Shown: positions 1 through 12,240 of the stretch, in pieces
Numbering within the stretch: position 1 is the stretch's first letter
How the letters are laid out: the number at the start of each line of letters is the position of its first letter
Assembly (NCBI GenBank): GCA_904066235.2
Contig: CAJFCV020000005.1
Span: forward strand, 3,219,501 to 3,283,500
Length of the DNA stretch: 64,000 nucleotides
Source: Bursaphelenchus xylophilus
Taxonomy: Eukaryota > Nematoda > Chromadorea > Rhabditida > Aphelenchoididae
Reading direction: 5' to 3'
Position numbers and translations under genes: made by a program
The notes under the pieces: model-generated
The model's database searches: none
Told to the model about the DNA's origin: nothing
What the model saw: only the letters and a program-made list of their open reading frames with translations

Positions 1-3000
1 TAATTTTGACATCAGAAATCATCAAAAACTTGGCAGATGTCAGTAAATACTTGGAAACTCATTTCGATCACCCTCAAGACATTGAATTTGTAATCAAAAA
101 TGCAGTGATTTACATTGTCCAAAGCCGAAATATCACAAATCTTCATAATGAGTCCGATTGGGAGTTGCTTCATGAATTTGACAGTGCTCTTTTGACTGAC
201 TACCAAATTGGATGTACCGCCAACGTAGGGGAAGTTATGACTTTGCCTTTTTCACCGATGGATTCGTCAACAATCATGTTCTCGTATACTTATTCGATCA
301 CAGTAAGTAATCACAACACGTAAGCGCAAGAAAGTAATTTAGAGTATGATCCACCATTTGAACGCGATTGGTCGGACAGTTCCAAAACACCCGCATAGTG
401 TCATGTTTCTGTATAAAAACAAGGTCTTTCTGGATGCAATGGAAGTAAGATAATAACACAATTTTTCCCCACAAAAAAAATTAAGAGAGTGTAATATTGA
501 TTATAGTGCTATCTTCGTGACTGGGACAACGTCTCCAAGGACGCAGTATCTCAAATTAATCTGGCTGGGACACGGTTTATAACGGAGGAAATGGTTGAGC
601 TGGCAAAAACACGGTTCCCGGAGAAACCGGGGATCGAGAGGCTCAAGGCGTTGTATCGTATTTATAAGGTAATGCGTGATAAGACAAGCGTTTTTTACTT
701 ACAGTACAGCTAACCATACTTATCCATACGTATTATAAAAGCTTATATGGAAGTTTTAGATGATCACCAAGGAATCCAAAGAATTTCTGGAGAAAATGAG
801 GGATACATTGGCTGAAATGAAGTTATCCGTTCATGGGAACGACCTCAGCTCTTGGGTGGAAACGTTGAACGTGCTAGCAGACTATCTGACAAAGGTACTA
901 TTTTTTGAGCATCTACTATACAGTATTTATTTCAGCTCATTCATTTTCACGCCTTCGAATCCGCATTTTCGAATGTGGCCTATGTTTTTGTGGCTATGTT
1001 ACTCAGAGGGACCTCTGGTAAGTAATTTGTAAAAATGATGGATCAATTCCTTTTAATCTTGACATCTCCAGAGTTTACAATGACTCTGTAGAACAATTTT
1101 GCATACAACAAAACCTGTCTATAACAAACAATTTCAAAGGTCACAAGAGCCAATTTTATGCGAGACTTTTCTACAGGGTCTTACAAAAAACGGGAAAGAA
1201 AGTCCCTTTTTTTTGTAAGACCCTGTAGAAAAGTTAGAGGCTATAACTTTCGGCGGAGGAGGAGCAGGGACCTTGTTTTTGGAACATGTATTTCTAAGCG
1301 ACATTAATTTTTGCCTATGAAACAACAAGATTTTAAAATCCAAACTGAAGCCGCTGCGACGTTTTGAAGTAGGACCATTGTTACATAGAAAAACCAGTGT
1401 GGATGACGTCAAAATTAAAAAAAGAAACTAAAATTACAGATGGAGATCTTCCTTCCGAAATTCTCACTGCAATTGCTTCGGTCTACAGCAACAACCCTTA
1501 TTCGATAATCAGTGGTGACATTCCGATCTCACTAAAGGTAGCCGCAAATCGGTCAATTATATATTAAAAATCATTGTTTCAGAGCATCGCATTAACTTTG
1601 AAGAGTGATAACGACGCTCTGAAAATTCTAAATAGCGATTTGTCAGGCGATGAAAAGGTGGAAAAACTAAAGAAACTGAAGTCAGAGGTTGGAATAAAAG
1701 TTAGAGAATTCTTTCAAAAACACGGGCATCGTGGGCATCATGAACTGCTACTGTTAGGAGTGACCTATAACGAGGATGCGGATGGCTTTATTCAGACATT
1801 AAAAGTAGGAAATAAAGGTTCTGTAATACGATTTAGACATTACTTTCTGATCCAAAACTCTCTCCTAGTCCAACAAAGCCCATTATCACTGATATCGGTG
1901 AACTAATCGACTCTTTGAACTTAAATATTACTGGTATTCGTCGCCAATTCCTCAAATATCTGATTCCAAATGCATTCCGAGCAGTTTTTTATCGAGAAGA
2001 AGCGAAGAATTGGCTGGTTGATGGGACAAATGTTCTTCGAATGGCACTAAAAAATGTTGGGAAATTGCTGGTCAAACAAGTAAGAATTTGAAAAAAAAAT
2101 TAAAATTGAATTCAATAAAATTGTTACAGTAAAAAATTGTTTAGAGATACATTCCCGACGAAAAATTGGTATTCTTTTTGACACTAACGGAGATTCGACA
2201 ACTAGTAGATGGAAAAGATCACATATCCAGCACGTTAAGTTTACGAGCAAGGAGAAGATTACGGGTCTATAATCAGCTGGATGACTTGCAGTATCCACTG
2301 GTCTTTATCGGAACTCCAAACCCGAAGGTGAGAAATTTTTTTATTATCTACAGTGACGGACCTGATCCACTGGCAAAAAACGTACCAATTTGCATCCGGG
2401 AAGTATCAAAAAATGTGGCAAAATGCCTCCCTTTCCAAGTGAAGAAGCTCCGTTTTGAAGGGCGCGCCCTTTCCCTCACAAATCTCTTTTTTGAAGTCGG
2501 AGTTTTTGCACTTGGAGAGGGAGGTATTTTGCTACATTTTTGATACTTCCCGGATGCAAACTAGCACGGTTTTGCCACTGGATCAGGTCCGCCACTGTGG
2601 TGGGTCGCATATTTTTAGGAGACCTTCATTCCCCACGACAATCAACAACTTGTTCTCCGAGGAACCGCGGTTTGCGAAGGCAAGGTGAAAGGACGGGCGA
2701 GAGTGGCCAAGACCTTCGCTGAAGCCCAGAACATTTCCTCCGATGAGATTTTAATCACCGTCTGCACTGATATCGCATGGTCCCCATTGTTTCCAGTAAT
2801 CAAGGGGCTTGTTACAGAGATTGGAGGGCTTTTGTCTCATGGTAAGGGTAAAATACGAAATATAGATTTGTCATATTATAGGTGCCGTAGTCGCTCGAGA
2901 ATACGGGCTGCCCTGTGTTATCGCCGTTGAAGGAGCTACGGACAACTTTAAAACTGGTAAGTAATCTTTTGGGCCGACAAGGGAATTTCTCGAATTCTCA

Positions 3001-3540
3001 CAGTGAAGCGCCCAGATGTTTTGTAAACTCATACATTATACCATTATATCTCGACCACCTACCAAAGTCTATGAATTTAGCTCATGGTTTGCAAAGGCGG
3101 TCTTTGAAATGAAAGTTTTTGGCGACGAGAAAATATGACCAAAGTAGGGCGGTTAGAAAAAAAATATGTCGTGTTTTGATTTTTTGACCGTCTATATTTG
3201 TCATTTTCACATGAAAATTTGACCTTTTGTCGATGTATTAGTCGTCTCGATTACCAAGGTTTCAAGACGAAATAATCAATTTTTTAATTTCAAAGTTCAA
3301 ATTTTTTTTCTATTATAGAAGGAGATTTGTCCGTATTTTACAAACTTTTAACACACTCAAAATGGGGCCTTGCCACAAAAGGAAAATCTGAGGCTCACAT
3401 TTCGAGCATCTCCCTTTTTAATCTACCTATATACCATCAATTTTTATCCCCAATTTTCAGGCGATCACGTGCTGCTTGACGCCTTCGCCGGCACCATCCA
3501 ACGGGTTCCGGGCACTTCAAACGGATTGACCCCGCCGTAA
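1..3540 (+). CDS. PEP synthase / PEP-utilising phosphotransferase family enzyme, 3' part (5' end outside window)
   Basis: Exons read as <1-302, 343-444, 507-668, 760-894, 936-1017, 1440-1537, 1583-1804, ~1879-2079 (acceptor uncertain), 2145-2327, 2619-2841, 2882-2956 and 3461-3540; phases agree throughout. The first exon has the end of an ATP-grasp-like domain (IEFVIKNAVIYIVQSRNIT, like the family's 'VEWA..G.LY.LQSRPIT'), then ANVGEVM. HGHRGHHE lies mid-protein. The C-terminus has the mobile phosphohistidine domain: TDIAWSPLFPVIKGLVTE, then GGLLSHGAVVAREYG with the expected catalytic His, and GDHVLLDAFAGTI. Family members transfer phosphate from ATP through this His, to pyruvate in PpsA or to rifampicin in Rph; the substrate here cannot be told. 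It is a bacterial-type enzyme in an intron-rich animal gene. One intron holds a Tc1-like foldback element (2351-2597) and another a shared repeat (1175-1400). An AATAAA at ~3629 is a likely poly(A) signal. Confidence 0.88.
1175..1400. repeat. Interspersed repeat with hairpin start, in an intron
   Basis: The left part is an inverted repeat: ACAGGGTCTTACAAAAAA is followed within ~40 bases by its reverse complement. The rest (GAGGCTATAACTTTC, TTTTAAAATCCAAACT, TTGAAGTAGG) is homologous to 50502-50683, where the same unit is inserted in a copy of the ~450-bp foldback repeat. Two copies in one window, one in an intron and one nested, indicate a mobile origin. Confidence 0.6.
2351..2597. mobile_element. 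Tc1-like foldback MITE, CAGTGGCGGACC family, copy 1
   Basis: The left end is CAGTGACGGACCTGATCC after a TA; the right end is its complement, GATCAGGTCCGCCACTG. Inner arms repeat GCATCCGGGAAGTATC and its complement, so nearly the whole unit can fold back. It lies in the intron before the exon encoding the catalytic His of the PEP-utilising enzyme. The TA is not kept on the right side. No coding capacity. Confidence 0.8.
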
Positions 3541-6500
3541 AGAATGGCTCGGTTACTTTATGAGGCCGCACTAATTGCGCTTTCTCCTCATTATTTGCCG
3601 ATTTTGTGTCCGTCTTGCGTAATGAGGAATAAATGAGGGGAACAGGGGATGTTTCCAACCGTTTCGCGGAAATTTCCCAGTATTTAAAGGTATCACTTTG
3701 TCGTTGTTTCTAATAAAAGAGTAAGAGTTCTGAGGTAAAATTTGGTGGGTTCAAAAGTTTTCGGTTGGAATTTTAATGAAATTTGGCACAAATTAGGACA
3801 AGAAAATTACATAAATATGTCTTTTACCTTGCGCTTTGCAGAAAAAATCGAGATTTTTGGGTCGAGATTGCCCGAAATTTGGCTTTTTTGAGGTTTTTTG
3901 GCCTAAAAGTTGGCATTTCACTTGAAAATTTGTGACGTTTTGGCTAGAAAAAATCTTTGAAAATATTATACACATATCATCTTCAACTTTTTTAATCAGA
4001 CTTTTAAAATTTTGCAATCCAAATTTTTCCAATTTCCCAGCCAAAATTAGAGGCAACTTGAGGCTCAAAAATTTCTTCAAGCCCCCTCTTTTTCAAGAGA
4101 TCTTGGCCTAATTCCGCACTGTTTACAGTCATGGGCGCGGCGTGAAGAAGTTTTCGAACGAACGAGACCCTCGAAACCCGCTGTAAATGATCGTTTTCTG
4201 TTGCCTTTGGCTAATTATTCCATCACTTCATTATTTTCTTCCGTTTTTCTAATTATACAAGTGTTTTCGCTGCATGGTAAATTACGGTAGGACATTTTGG
4301 GATGACTCTGACATTCGTAAAAATTCCATAAAAACTTTTTTTTTCGAATTGTTTCTCGCAACCCCAGAATATTATTGTCATCCAGGGACAGTGCATAAAT
4401 CATTTTCGAAGACGGATTTGTCCGGCCATTGCCCTTTGTGACCTTCATGCCGCGTTATAACGACAACTCAAGAGTTTCGAAAAGAAAATTTAGCCGAGAT
4501 TGGCCATATGGGAGGGCATTTACTGCGTTTACTATGTTGCGTTAGATTTTTGCAAGTCCAGGGCTCGAATGTTGAGTTTTAAATTTTGATGAAATTTTGT
4601 GCACTTATTGTGACTAGGACACGCATAAATTTTTGAAAGTTTTAGGTCAAACTTTTTGGCAGGAGCCCAGATATTCGACGGTATTTTCCAACGAGAGAGT
4701 ATGCGAATGATGAGGGCTGACAAAGAGAAAAGCGCTTTTTGCCTATGGTTCTGCCAATTTTAAAAAGAAGAACTTATTTTATTGTGAGCATGTATCTTTT
4801 GGCAGTAATGCAAAGCTTAGCATTGCCGAATTTTTCGCCAAATTTCGAGCAAAAGTCACCAAAAATTTGAATTTTGCAGCTTTTAGCATATTTTCTAGAA
4901 CAAAGATAAACGTTTCCACAACAAATGAAATTTTGCTACGCGATATTGGCAAAGATATGGCCAGAAAGCGTTTTTCTGTCTGGCATGTCTCCTCTTCTTG
5001 CGAGCTCTTTCGCCGGAAAAAGAGGACTGAATATCTTGGCTTCCCAAACTGCGGGCTAAAACTCTCAGGGACTAGTATGCGGCCTAGGCTTGCATAAAAC
5101 TCAAAAGAAATCTCAGCGAAGTTAATTTTTGCTTTCCAAACAACAACGTATTTTACATTTCTTATTATTTATAATATTTTTCATTCCAAACACGAATAAA
5201 GAGTGTTTGTGGGGCGAACACGGATCTTTGGCCTTTTGACGTCCGAAGGGCCAAAAGTTTCTTCGACATTAAACATGACCCAATAATAATAACTGGGACG
5301 TGAAAAATTTCTCTTTTTTATGACTTTTTATAGTCATGCATATTTTTAAAAATACCCTTGGGGGAACTTGTGGTGGCCAAAATTTTTGCGGAAGTTTTGT
5401 TAACAACTTTACTGGGGGTTTGGGCAGGAAGGCATACGATATTTGGTCAATAGTATATGTATATTATCCTAATGTATATTTCATTTTTAGCCCAAATAAA
5501 GCCGCATAAAATAATAATAGAGAATAATCTTTAGACCTGTCATTGCAAGAATTCTCCCAAGACGTTCCGAAGATGGAAATTCGATATTGTTTTAGAGGTA
5601 CTTTAGCCGGTCATCTAAGCCCCCTCTCCCTTCGGCTTCCGATGGTCAGTGCGCGAATTTTGCAGAGAAATTGCGTCTTTATTTGGACTGGATAAACAAT
5701 ATGGCCAAATTGAAGAACAATTTGGCCATATAAGAGGGAAATCACGACCTATCTAGTGTGGGGTTTGAAAGGGAAAATTTTGTGAAATTTTTGATTTTTT
5801 TGTACAGGGTGGGTCATCTTTGTGGCCCGATTTGAATTGGCTATAACTTCTTTAGTTCTTGGCCAAATTTTAAAATTCTTTTTTTCCCTGGATCCTCAGA
5901 CAACCCCATTTTGTTTGATACCAGCGCCAACGACTCACCCCCATCTAAAAAACCACAATAGTTTTTGAAAATTGTCACCAAAAGTTTTGCCAAATTTCAT
6001 GTTGTTTAGCCCTTACATTTGACCTTTTTCAACAATCAAAATTGCTCTCCCTACAAGCGACAATCTTTGAATTTCCGTCTGTTTTGTCGCGTGTGTCTAA
6101 ATATTTACACTTCCGTTTTCCCGCAGTACAAAGCCCATCTAAATACGCTCCATTTTGATTAAACAAAATTGCCGTTGGGGATTCGGGAACGACTATTAAA
6201 GTGAGGTTTTTTCGGAATCGTAACGTCTATGAAATAAGAAGGAGAAGATTGGAGCCAATTATCAGCCCAAAAAAACGCTTCGCAATCTGTTTTGGGCTGT
6301 TCGGAGGGGAACGTTTTACGGGGAGATTGTTATCTGAAGTGGGAATGGGGGATTTCTTAAAATACGGTAGTGATAGCTGAAAGGGGTGATAAAAGGCGGG
6401 AAGAAATGGAATCAACAGGGGAAAGACTAGGTTGGAAATTGGTGAAACTTGGTATAAACTGATCTTAGAGCTTTCCAAGGTATATTTGAGATCTTGCATT

Positions 6501-7435
6501 TTGCAGAAATTACTGCGATTTTTAGGTCGGTAATTACAAAAACGTGGGATTTTTTGGATAGTAAAAAAACTTTACGAGCTCTTCAAATTAATAAAGAATA
6601 AGTCTTCCGGTAAAATGCGAAAAGATATGGGCCAAACAACCTTTCATTCCCACCGTCCTCCTCGCTTTACCTACTCTCTCGTCAGTATAAATCGTTAAAA
6701 TCTCGATGGCATCCGCAAAGCGGACCTAATATTGTTCCCAAAATTTTTGCTGATCAAAAAGGTTACTATGTAATTCGTCGAACATGATGAGTAATTCCAT
6801 TTCCTCACCAGAGACCCTTTACTTTTTTAAAATGTCAAATCTTCGCTGGTTTATTTGATTTAGCAAGGGATTTCTTTGTTTCAACAAAAACAATGTTATC
6901 CTCGAAATAGCTATGGCGGAAGTAGGAAGAAATTTCCTTATAGGGGGCTATATCATCAAATTTTTATCTCTTGGATATTTTTCTCTGTCTGTCTCTCCTC
7001 ATTTTCCATACTTTCTCACCCTCAAATCTCACTGAACGTCTGATCTACCGTCAAAAATTAATTTTCATATCCGAATCCCCAATTTTCCCGCACTTCCTTT
7101 CCCCCCGCCTTATTGCCATCAACAGGTCGGTGTAATTGCCGCTCAACGCCTCTCTTTACAGCCCTCACTTGCCGCCCAAGATGTCACTATTCAAAATTTT
7201 GTCCAACAATCATCCACGCCTCCCTCATTAACTCCATCCCTTTCTTCCTTTAATTACTCGCCGCCGGATTAACATGTTGTCCATACGGTTCGCGGGAATG
7301 GGAGAGAAAAGGACTGTTCGATCAAAAGGGGCCTTGTTTCTCCATGGGCAAGATGTCGTCTTAGTTTTGGGAGGGTGGGAAGCGATACATGTAGCTTCAG
7401 TATTAAAAAAAAGAACTAATAGTTGATGCTCTATA
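3541..7435. other. Gene-poor intergenic stretch with decayed repeats
   Basis: No exon with paired splice sites and coding character was found. Pieces resembling the ~450-bp foldback family are visible, for example ~4540-4740 with AACGAGAGAGTATGCG and GACAAAGAGAAAAGCGC. The rest is AT-rich sequence with scattered homopolymer runs. Confidence 0.5.
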
Positions 7436-7960
7436 CTGCGGGACTAAAGTTTGGAACAGGCTATATTTTCTTTTTCAATTATACTGTGCGGATAAGGTTC
7501 CTATGCGAATATCTGAGTGTCTTTGTACGGTTATACGACCATATCAAATATTTTAGAATGCTTACACACCGATAACATAGAGAACCCAACCCAAAAAATA
7601 ATTTTTTTTCGCAAGTTTGACCGTCATTGTTGGCTCAATAAGAATTTTTTTCATTTTGAGTTCATCGATGAAAATCAGTATGTCGTTGAGATCCTGACTC
7701 CTCGCAGCATCTAAAAATACCAAAGCCTAGGAGTTTTTGACTATACTGCGAAATTTATGATCGCATTCCTAACCCTGTTCCAAACTTTTGTCCCGCCTAT
7801 TTTTAAAAATTTTGTTTTTTGCTCATATGAGCTTTCTGATTTCTACGGCTATGCATCCATTATGGGGTTTTAATATATTCCGATTCTTATAGAAAAGAAA
7901 TGAAACTCCGATCTCAAGCCGCAAAGAAAATATAGCCTGTTCCAAACTTTAGTCCCGCAG
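7436..7960. mobile_element. Non-autonomous TA-flanked element with ~38-bp terminal inverted repeats
   Basis: The left end CTGCGGGACTAAAGTTTGG, continuing through AACAGGCTATATTTTC, is mirrored at the right end (AAAATATAGCCTGTT then CCAAACTTTAGTCCCGCAG). TA flanks both sides (7434-7435 and 7961-7962), as for Tc1/mariner insertions. A decayed internal copy of the terminus occurs near 7742-7795 (ATACTGCG, CTGTTCCAAACTTTTGTCCCGC). The interior has no recognisable transposase. Confidence 0.8.
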
Positions 7961-10900
7961 TATATGGAGCATAATTTTTTGATAGAAAAAAATATGTTTT
8001 ATATCTCCAAATTTCAGGCGGAAAGAGCTGATTTACAGTATAGCGGACAACTTTTATTATACCAAACATTCGAAAAATGATGACCATTTTTTTACCATAC
8101 TACCCCAAAAATACCAAAAATTTTGCCAACTTTTGACCTAAAAATCTTCATTTTCCTGTAAAGCGCGGCCTAGAAATTTATCGTATACGTCAGAAAATTG
8201 TGATCGAGATTGTTACTATCATAAAATGACATTTTTATTCTTCTAAATTTCTTGATTTTTTACTTTTTCAAAGGACAAAATTTTACTACCTAAATCAACT
8301 GTTCGCCATCCCCAATCTTTTTCCAAATTACTTTCAGCGGCTTGATTTCTTCCCCTCGAAATTATGAGCTGTCTCTTTTGTTTTACCAATCTTCTCGGAT
8401 CCGACCGCAAAAAAGTGGGCGGAGCTTGTGAGATGCTTACAACGAATGCATGAATGCGTTCGTTTTGTACGCGTTTATGGGTTCGTGTTTATTTCTTATG
8501 CAGTTTTATGAGAGTTTGGTCGTTATAGCCTCAGGGAAACGGGATATTTAGTACGTTTTTTTCTGGAAGTTTTCTTTGAGAACTTTTTTTTATTAGTAAT
8601 TTTTCTTGTGTGTGCATAGTAGGTTTATAGATATTGTAAGTTATGATCAGTATGGCGATTTTTTACTGTGAAAATCACAAAAATACAGCAATTTTGACAT
8701 TGCTTGTTCTTAAAAATTCGGTGGCAAAATGTGGTAGGCTTGCATATCTTGTAAACATAATGCTCTAAATTAATTTTAAGCCCCTTAAAACCCTTATTTC
8801 TCCTCTACATTATATCTGTTTTACACCCCAAGTACCGTAATCCCCTTTTAGCAACAATACAGAACAATAATCTCTACCGTTCTCTCCCCCCCGTTTGTCG
8901 CTTGCTTATTATTTCTATTGTAATGTAAAAGTCAACTTTTCTCTCGCGGCGCCTCCCGAAATTCGCGCTCAAAATGTTTTGCAACCCCCTATTATTCTAT
9001 TTAAATTGGGTTGGGGAGTCAATTTTGTAGTCGGGAAAAAAGTCAGATTCAATTTGGATCCGTGCGCAGCGATTTGATCGACCCAACGCATTATGCAAAT
9101 GAACAATTCAGGAGAAAAATTGAGTTGAAAAAAGTTGGAATTTTGTGAAAATTGGACAAAGGAAGAGAGTGATTTTTAAGGGATATGAGAAATTTTTAGA
9201 CTACGATTTCAAGGAAATATTGAGATTTTTGGTCAAAAAAAGTTCAAAGTACAGTATTTTTTATGAGTTTTTGGATACTTGGCAGGGGTTTTCTTCGTTA
9301 TTTAGGGTGTAAAAATCCTATTGAAAATGAAAAATTCTTCAATTTTCATCCTAAAAAATCCAAAATTTCTTTAATTTTCTATCATTTTCATTCTAAAAAT
9401 TTGTTTTTTATACTAATCTCAAGCTCAAATTCTCTCATTTTCCTTGAAAAATTGTTGTCTCAATTTCTGCCAATTTTATTTAATAAAAATCCAACCCAAA
9501 AAATTTAGTCATCAAAACATCCTCCTCCAGCTTTCCAATTCCTCTTTATTCATTCCGCCAACATGGGCAGCGAGAAAAAGTTGGGGTATCCGGAAGAGGG
9601 GGGTTTGATTCAATTTTTGCGCAAAGTTTTATTCAAATTCCCCACAGGTCAGTCCTTGAAGCCGTCTCTAACGGTTGCGCAATTTCGCACTTGACGAAAA
9701 GAAAAGGGGAAATTAAGAAGATATGTTGGGGATCTCGGCGTGGAAGGGAGACGTTGTGCGTTCGGGGATTTGGGCATTGAAGAAGGGGTTCAGAAACGGC
9801 GAGGATTTCAAACAAAATACCGGCGGGCTTTTATGGGCAATAAAGATGGGAGATCAGAGAGTGTTTTGGTAGGTGAAACTGGACCTGTAGGTGCTTGTTT
9901 CAAGGGCTGGCCCTGTGATTTTTGTAATGATTATGTATTTACAAAATTTGATACAAAATGCCCGAGATTTCACGCTGAAATTTTCAAGAAATTTAGGTCA
10001 TATTTCAACTGCAAAAATTTTAGCTCGCGTTTTGCAGAAACAACAGATTTTTTTGATCTAAAATTTGCGAGGATTTTCATTTTGAGGTGCATGTTATTTC
10101 GATAGAAAATTAATTTTTTCTACGCAAAATTTGCAAAGCCACAGCCAAAAAACTTTTACATCTGCCCGGCCTCCTCATTTGCCTACCCTCTCATCCGCTA
10201 AAATCGTTGAATTTCCCGGCCTCCTTTGCATATTGCGAGCTAAAATTTTCAGGAGTTGATGTGTGGCCCAGTCATAATATTTGTGTAAAATTCAAAGAAA
10301 ATCTGAGCGTTTCACTTTGAGCACTTTCATTTGGAAAGCATACGCAAATTTTTATGAAATTTTTCTCTAATTCATTTTGTGCAAGTCCCCAACTTTCTAA
10401 TTTCCGAAACCCTTCCTTGTCCAATTTCTTCACGCCTTCCGAATGTTTATAAATACGCAAGTGGACTTGAAGGGGGTGAAAAAAAAACGTGTTCCGTGTC
10501 CATTTCGAGAGGCCGGTTTTAAATAAAGTGCGAAGAAGATGGACACTCGCTTATTTATTTTGCGGACCGCTAATTTGAATATTCCGGGAAACTCTAATTT
10601 TTCGGAACTTCCAAATTTGGTGAAAAAAAATTCTAGCAAAATTTATTGTCTGGGAATTATTTTTTTTCTCAAGGTCATGCTATTTATTTTGGCAGACATG
10701 GCCAAAACAAAAGCTTTTCTTGGCGTTTGTTTTCACATCATTTTGGATTTTTTTTTGTCTGGCGTCGGCATAAGATGTATGAAACATTCCTAGCTCGCGC
10801 TTTGCAGAAACAACCGTGATTTTTTTGGCCGAAAACAAAGCTTCTGCTAAAAATAATTTTTTCTTCGCAAATTCGGCAAAGAAACATCCAAAAAATTTCT

Positions 10901-12240
10901 TCTCTCTGGCCGCTCTCCGCTTTTTGCATACTCTCTCTCGGCAAATATAGACTTCCCTTGTCGCCTCACATTTTTAACCTCAAAAAATAACATATTCAGA
11001 GGTCATCTTCGAGTCCAAAGAAGGCAAAAAAATTCTTCTTTGGAGGCCCGGAGGTCACTCATTTTTTCGGGCCAAACGCATTTTTCTTCTTTTGGACGTA
11101 AACTTTTTGGAAGTGATTTGCTTTGTTTCCGCTTGTCGTCAGGTGTTTTCACACGTTGGGCCACAAATTTTTTTGGCCAAAACCGCACGAAAAATGAGGC
11201 CGTTAATAATCTGTCATTTTTGATTTTTTGTGGGCTTTGAGGTGGGAGGATGAACTTGAAAAATGATTCGAAATGATGTGATAGGGTTTGCGGACATGCA
11301 CATATTTCTTGTTTAGGAAGTAACTATGGCTCGTTTGAATTCAACGAAAAAAATTTTCTGGGTAGACGTTCATTTTTACCCACAAAATTCTTTGTGAAAT
11401 TTGGCACAATTTTAGATCAGAATTTTCCACGACACAATGAAGATTTTTAGTTTGCACTTTGCAGAAATCATTGGGATTTTAAGTTCTGTAGATTTTCTTT
11501 TTTTTTTTTGATGATCTTTACAACTATAACAAAATAAGAGAAATAAAAATTTTGGTACAGCATCTTTATTCTACCATCGAAAAAATCGGTTTTTTGTTCC
11601 AAAAAGTCTCCAGGAAGACATTCAATAACATTTTTGTTCTAAAAATCTTTTTTTATGCTTCTGCAAAGCGCTGAAAAAAATCTCGCAAACGTCTTGGAGG
11701 ATTTTAATTTAAATTTGTGCCCAATTTTCATAAAAATTTTTCTTCCGGTCAAAAAATTTTTTTTTGTAAAATACGCCCCATAGGAAAAAATCGCAAAATT
11801 TTCCCCTTTCTATATTTTTAATTATGCTCACAATATTTGATTTTTTTTTGTAAAATACGCCCCAGAGAAAAAAGTCACAAAATTTTCCCATTTCTATATA
11901 TATTTTTACTTAATTATGCTCACAATTTTTTATTTTTTTTTGTATTTTTTAATCCTATCCACATTTTGTAAAATACGGACTGAATTCGACAAATTTTTTC
12001 CTTTTTATTTTTTATGATTCATTTTTTATTTTTCCATTTTTCTACCGTATTCGCGCCACCCTTTTGTTACGAGCATTTTGTTTGGAAAAACGGGCAATTA
12101 AATCTTTTGACTGTTTCCAGGCGCACTTACAAAAACTACCTCTTGAAATCGAAAACTTGTAACTACTTTGAAAATAACCTGCAGATTTTATCTCCAATGT
12201 TTTCAACGTCCGCTGCAGCGATAAATCGGCCGATTTGGAG
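7961..12240. other. Gene-poor intergenic stretch upstream of the menorin gene
   Basis: No convincing exon was found. Degraded foldback-family pieces occur (for example ~10780-10965, with TAGCTCGCGCTTTGCAGAAA), and a tandem repeat lies at 11755-12000. A splice-acceptor-like CTGTTTCCAG at ~12111-12120, 120 bases before the menorin start codon, could be a trans-splice site for that gene. Confidence 0.45.
11755..12000. repeat. AT-rich tandem repeat, unit about 80-85 bp, 2-3 copies
   Basis: TTTTTTTTGTAAAATACGCCCCA, AAAATTTTCCC.TTTCTATAT and AATTATGCTCACAAT recur in the same order at ~11758 and ~11845. A third, partial unit has TTGTAAAATACGGACT at ~11967. Divergence between units is a few bases. 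Confidence 0.75.

Noticed and set aside
9633..10105. Overlapping open frames on both strands near 9.6-10.1 kb
   Set aside because: No splice signals or family resemblance; the right part matches degraded repeat sequence.
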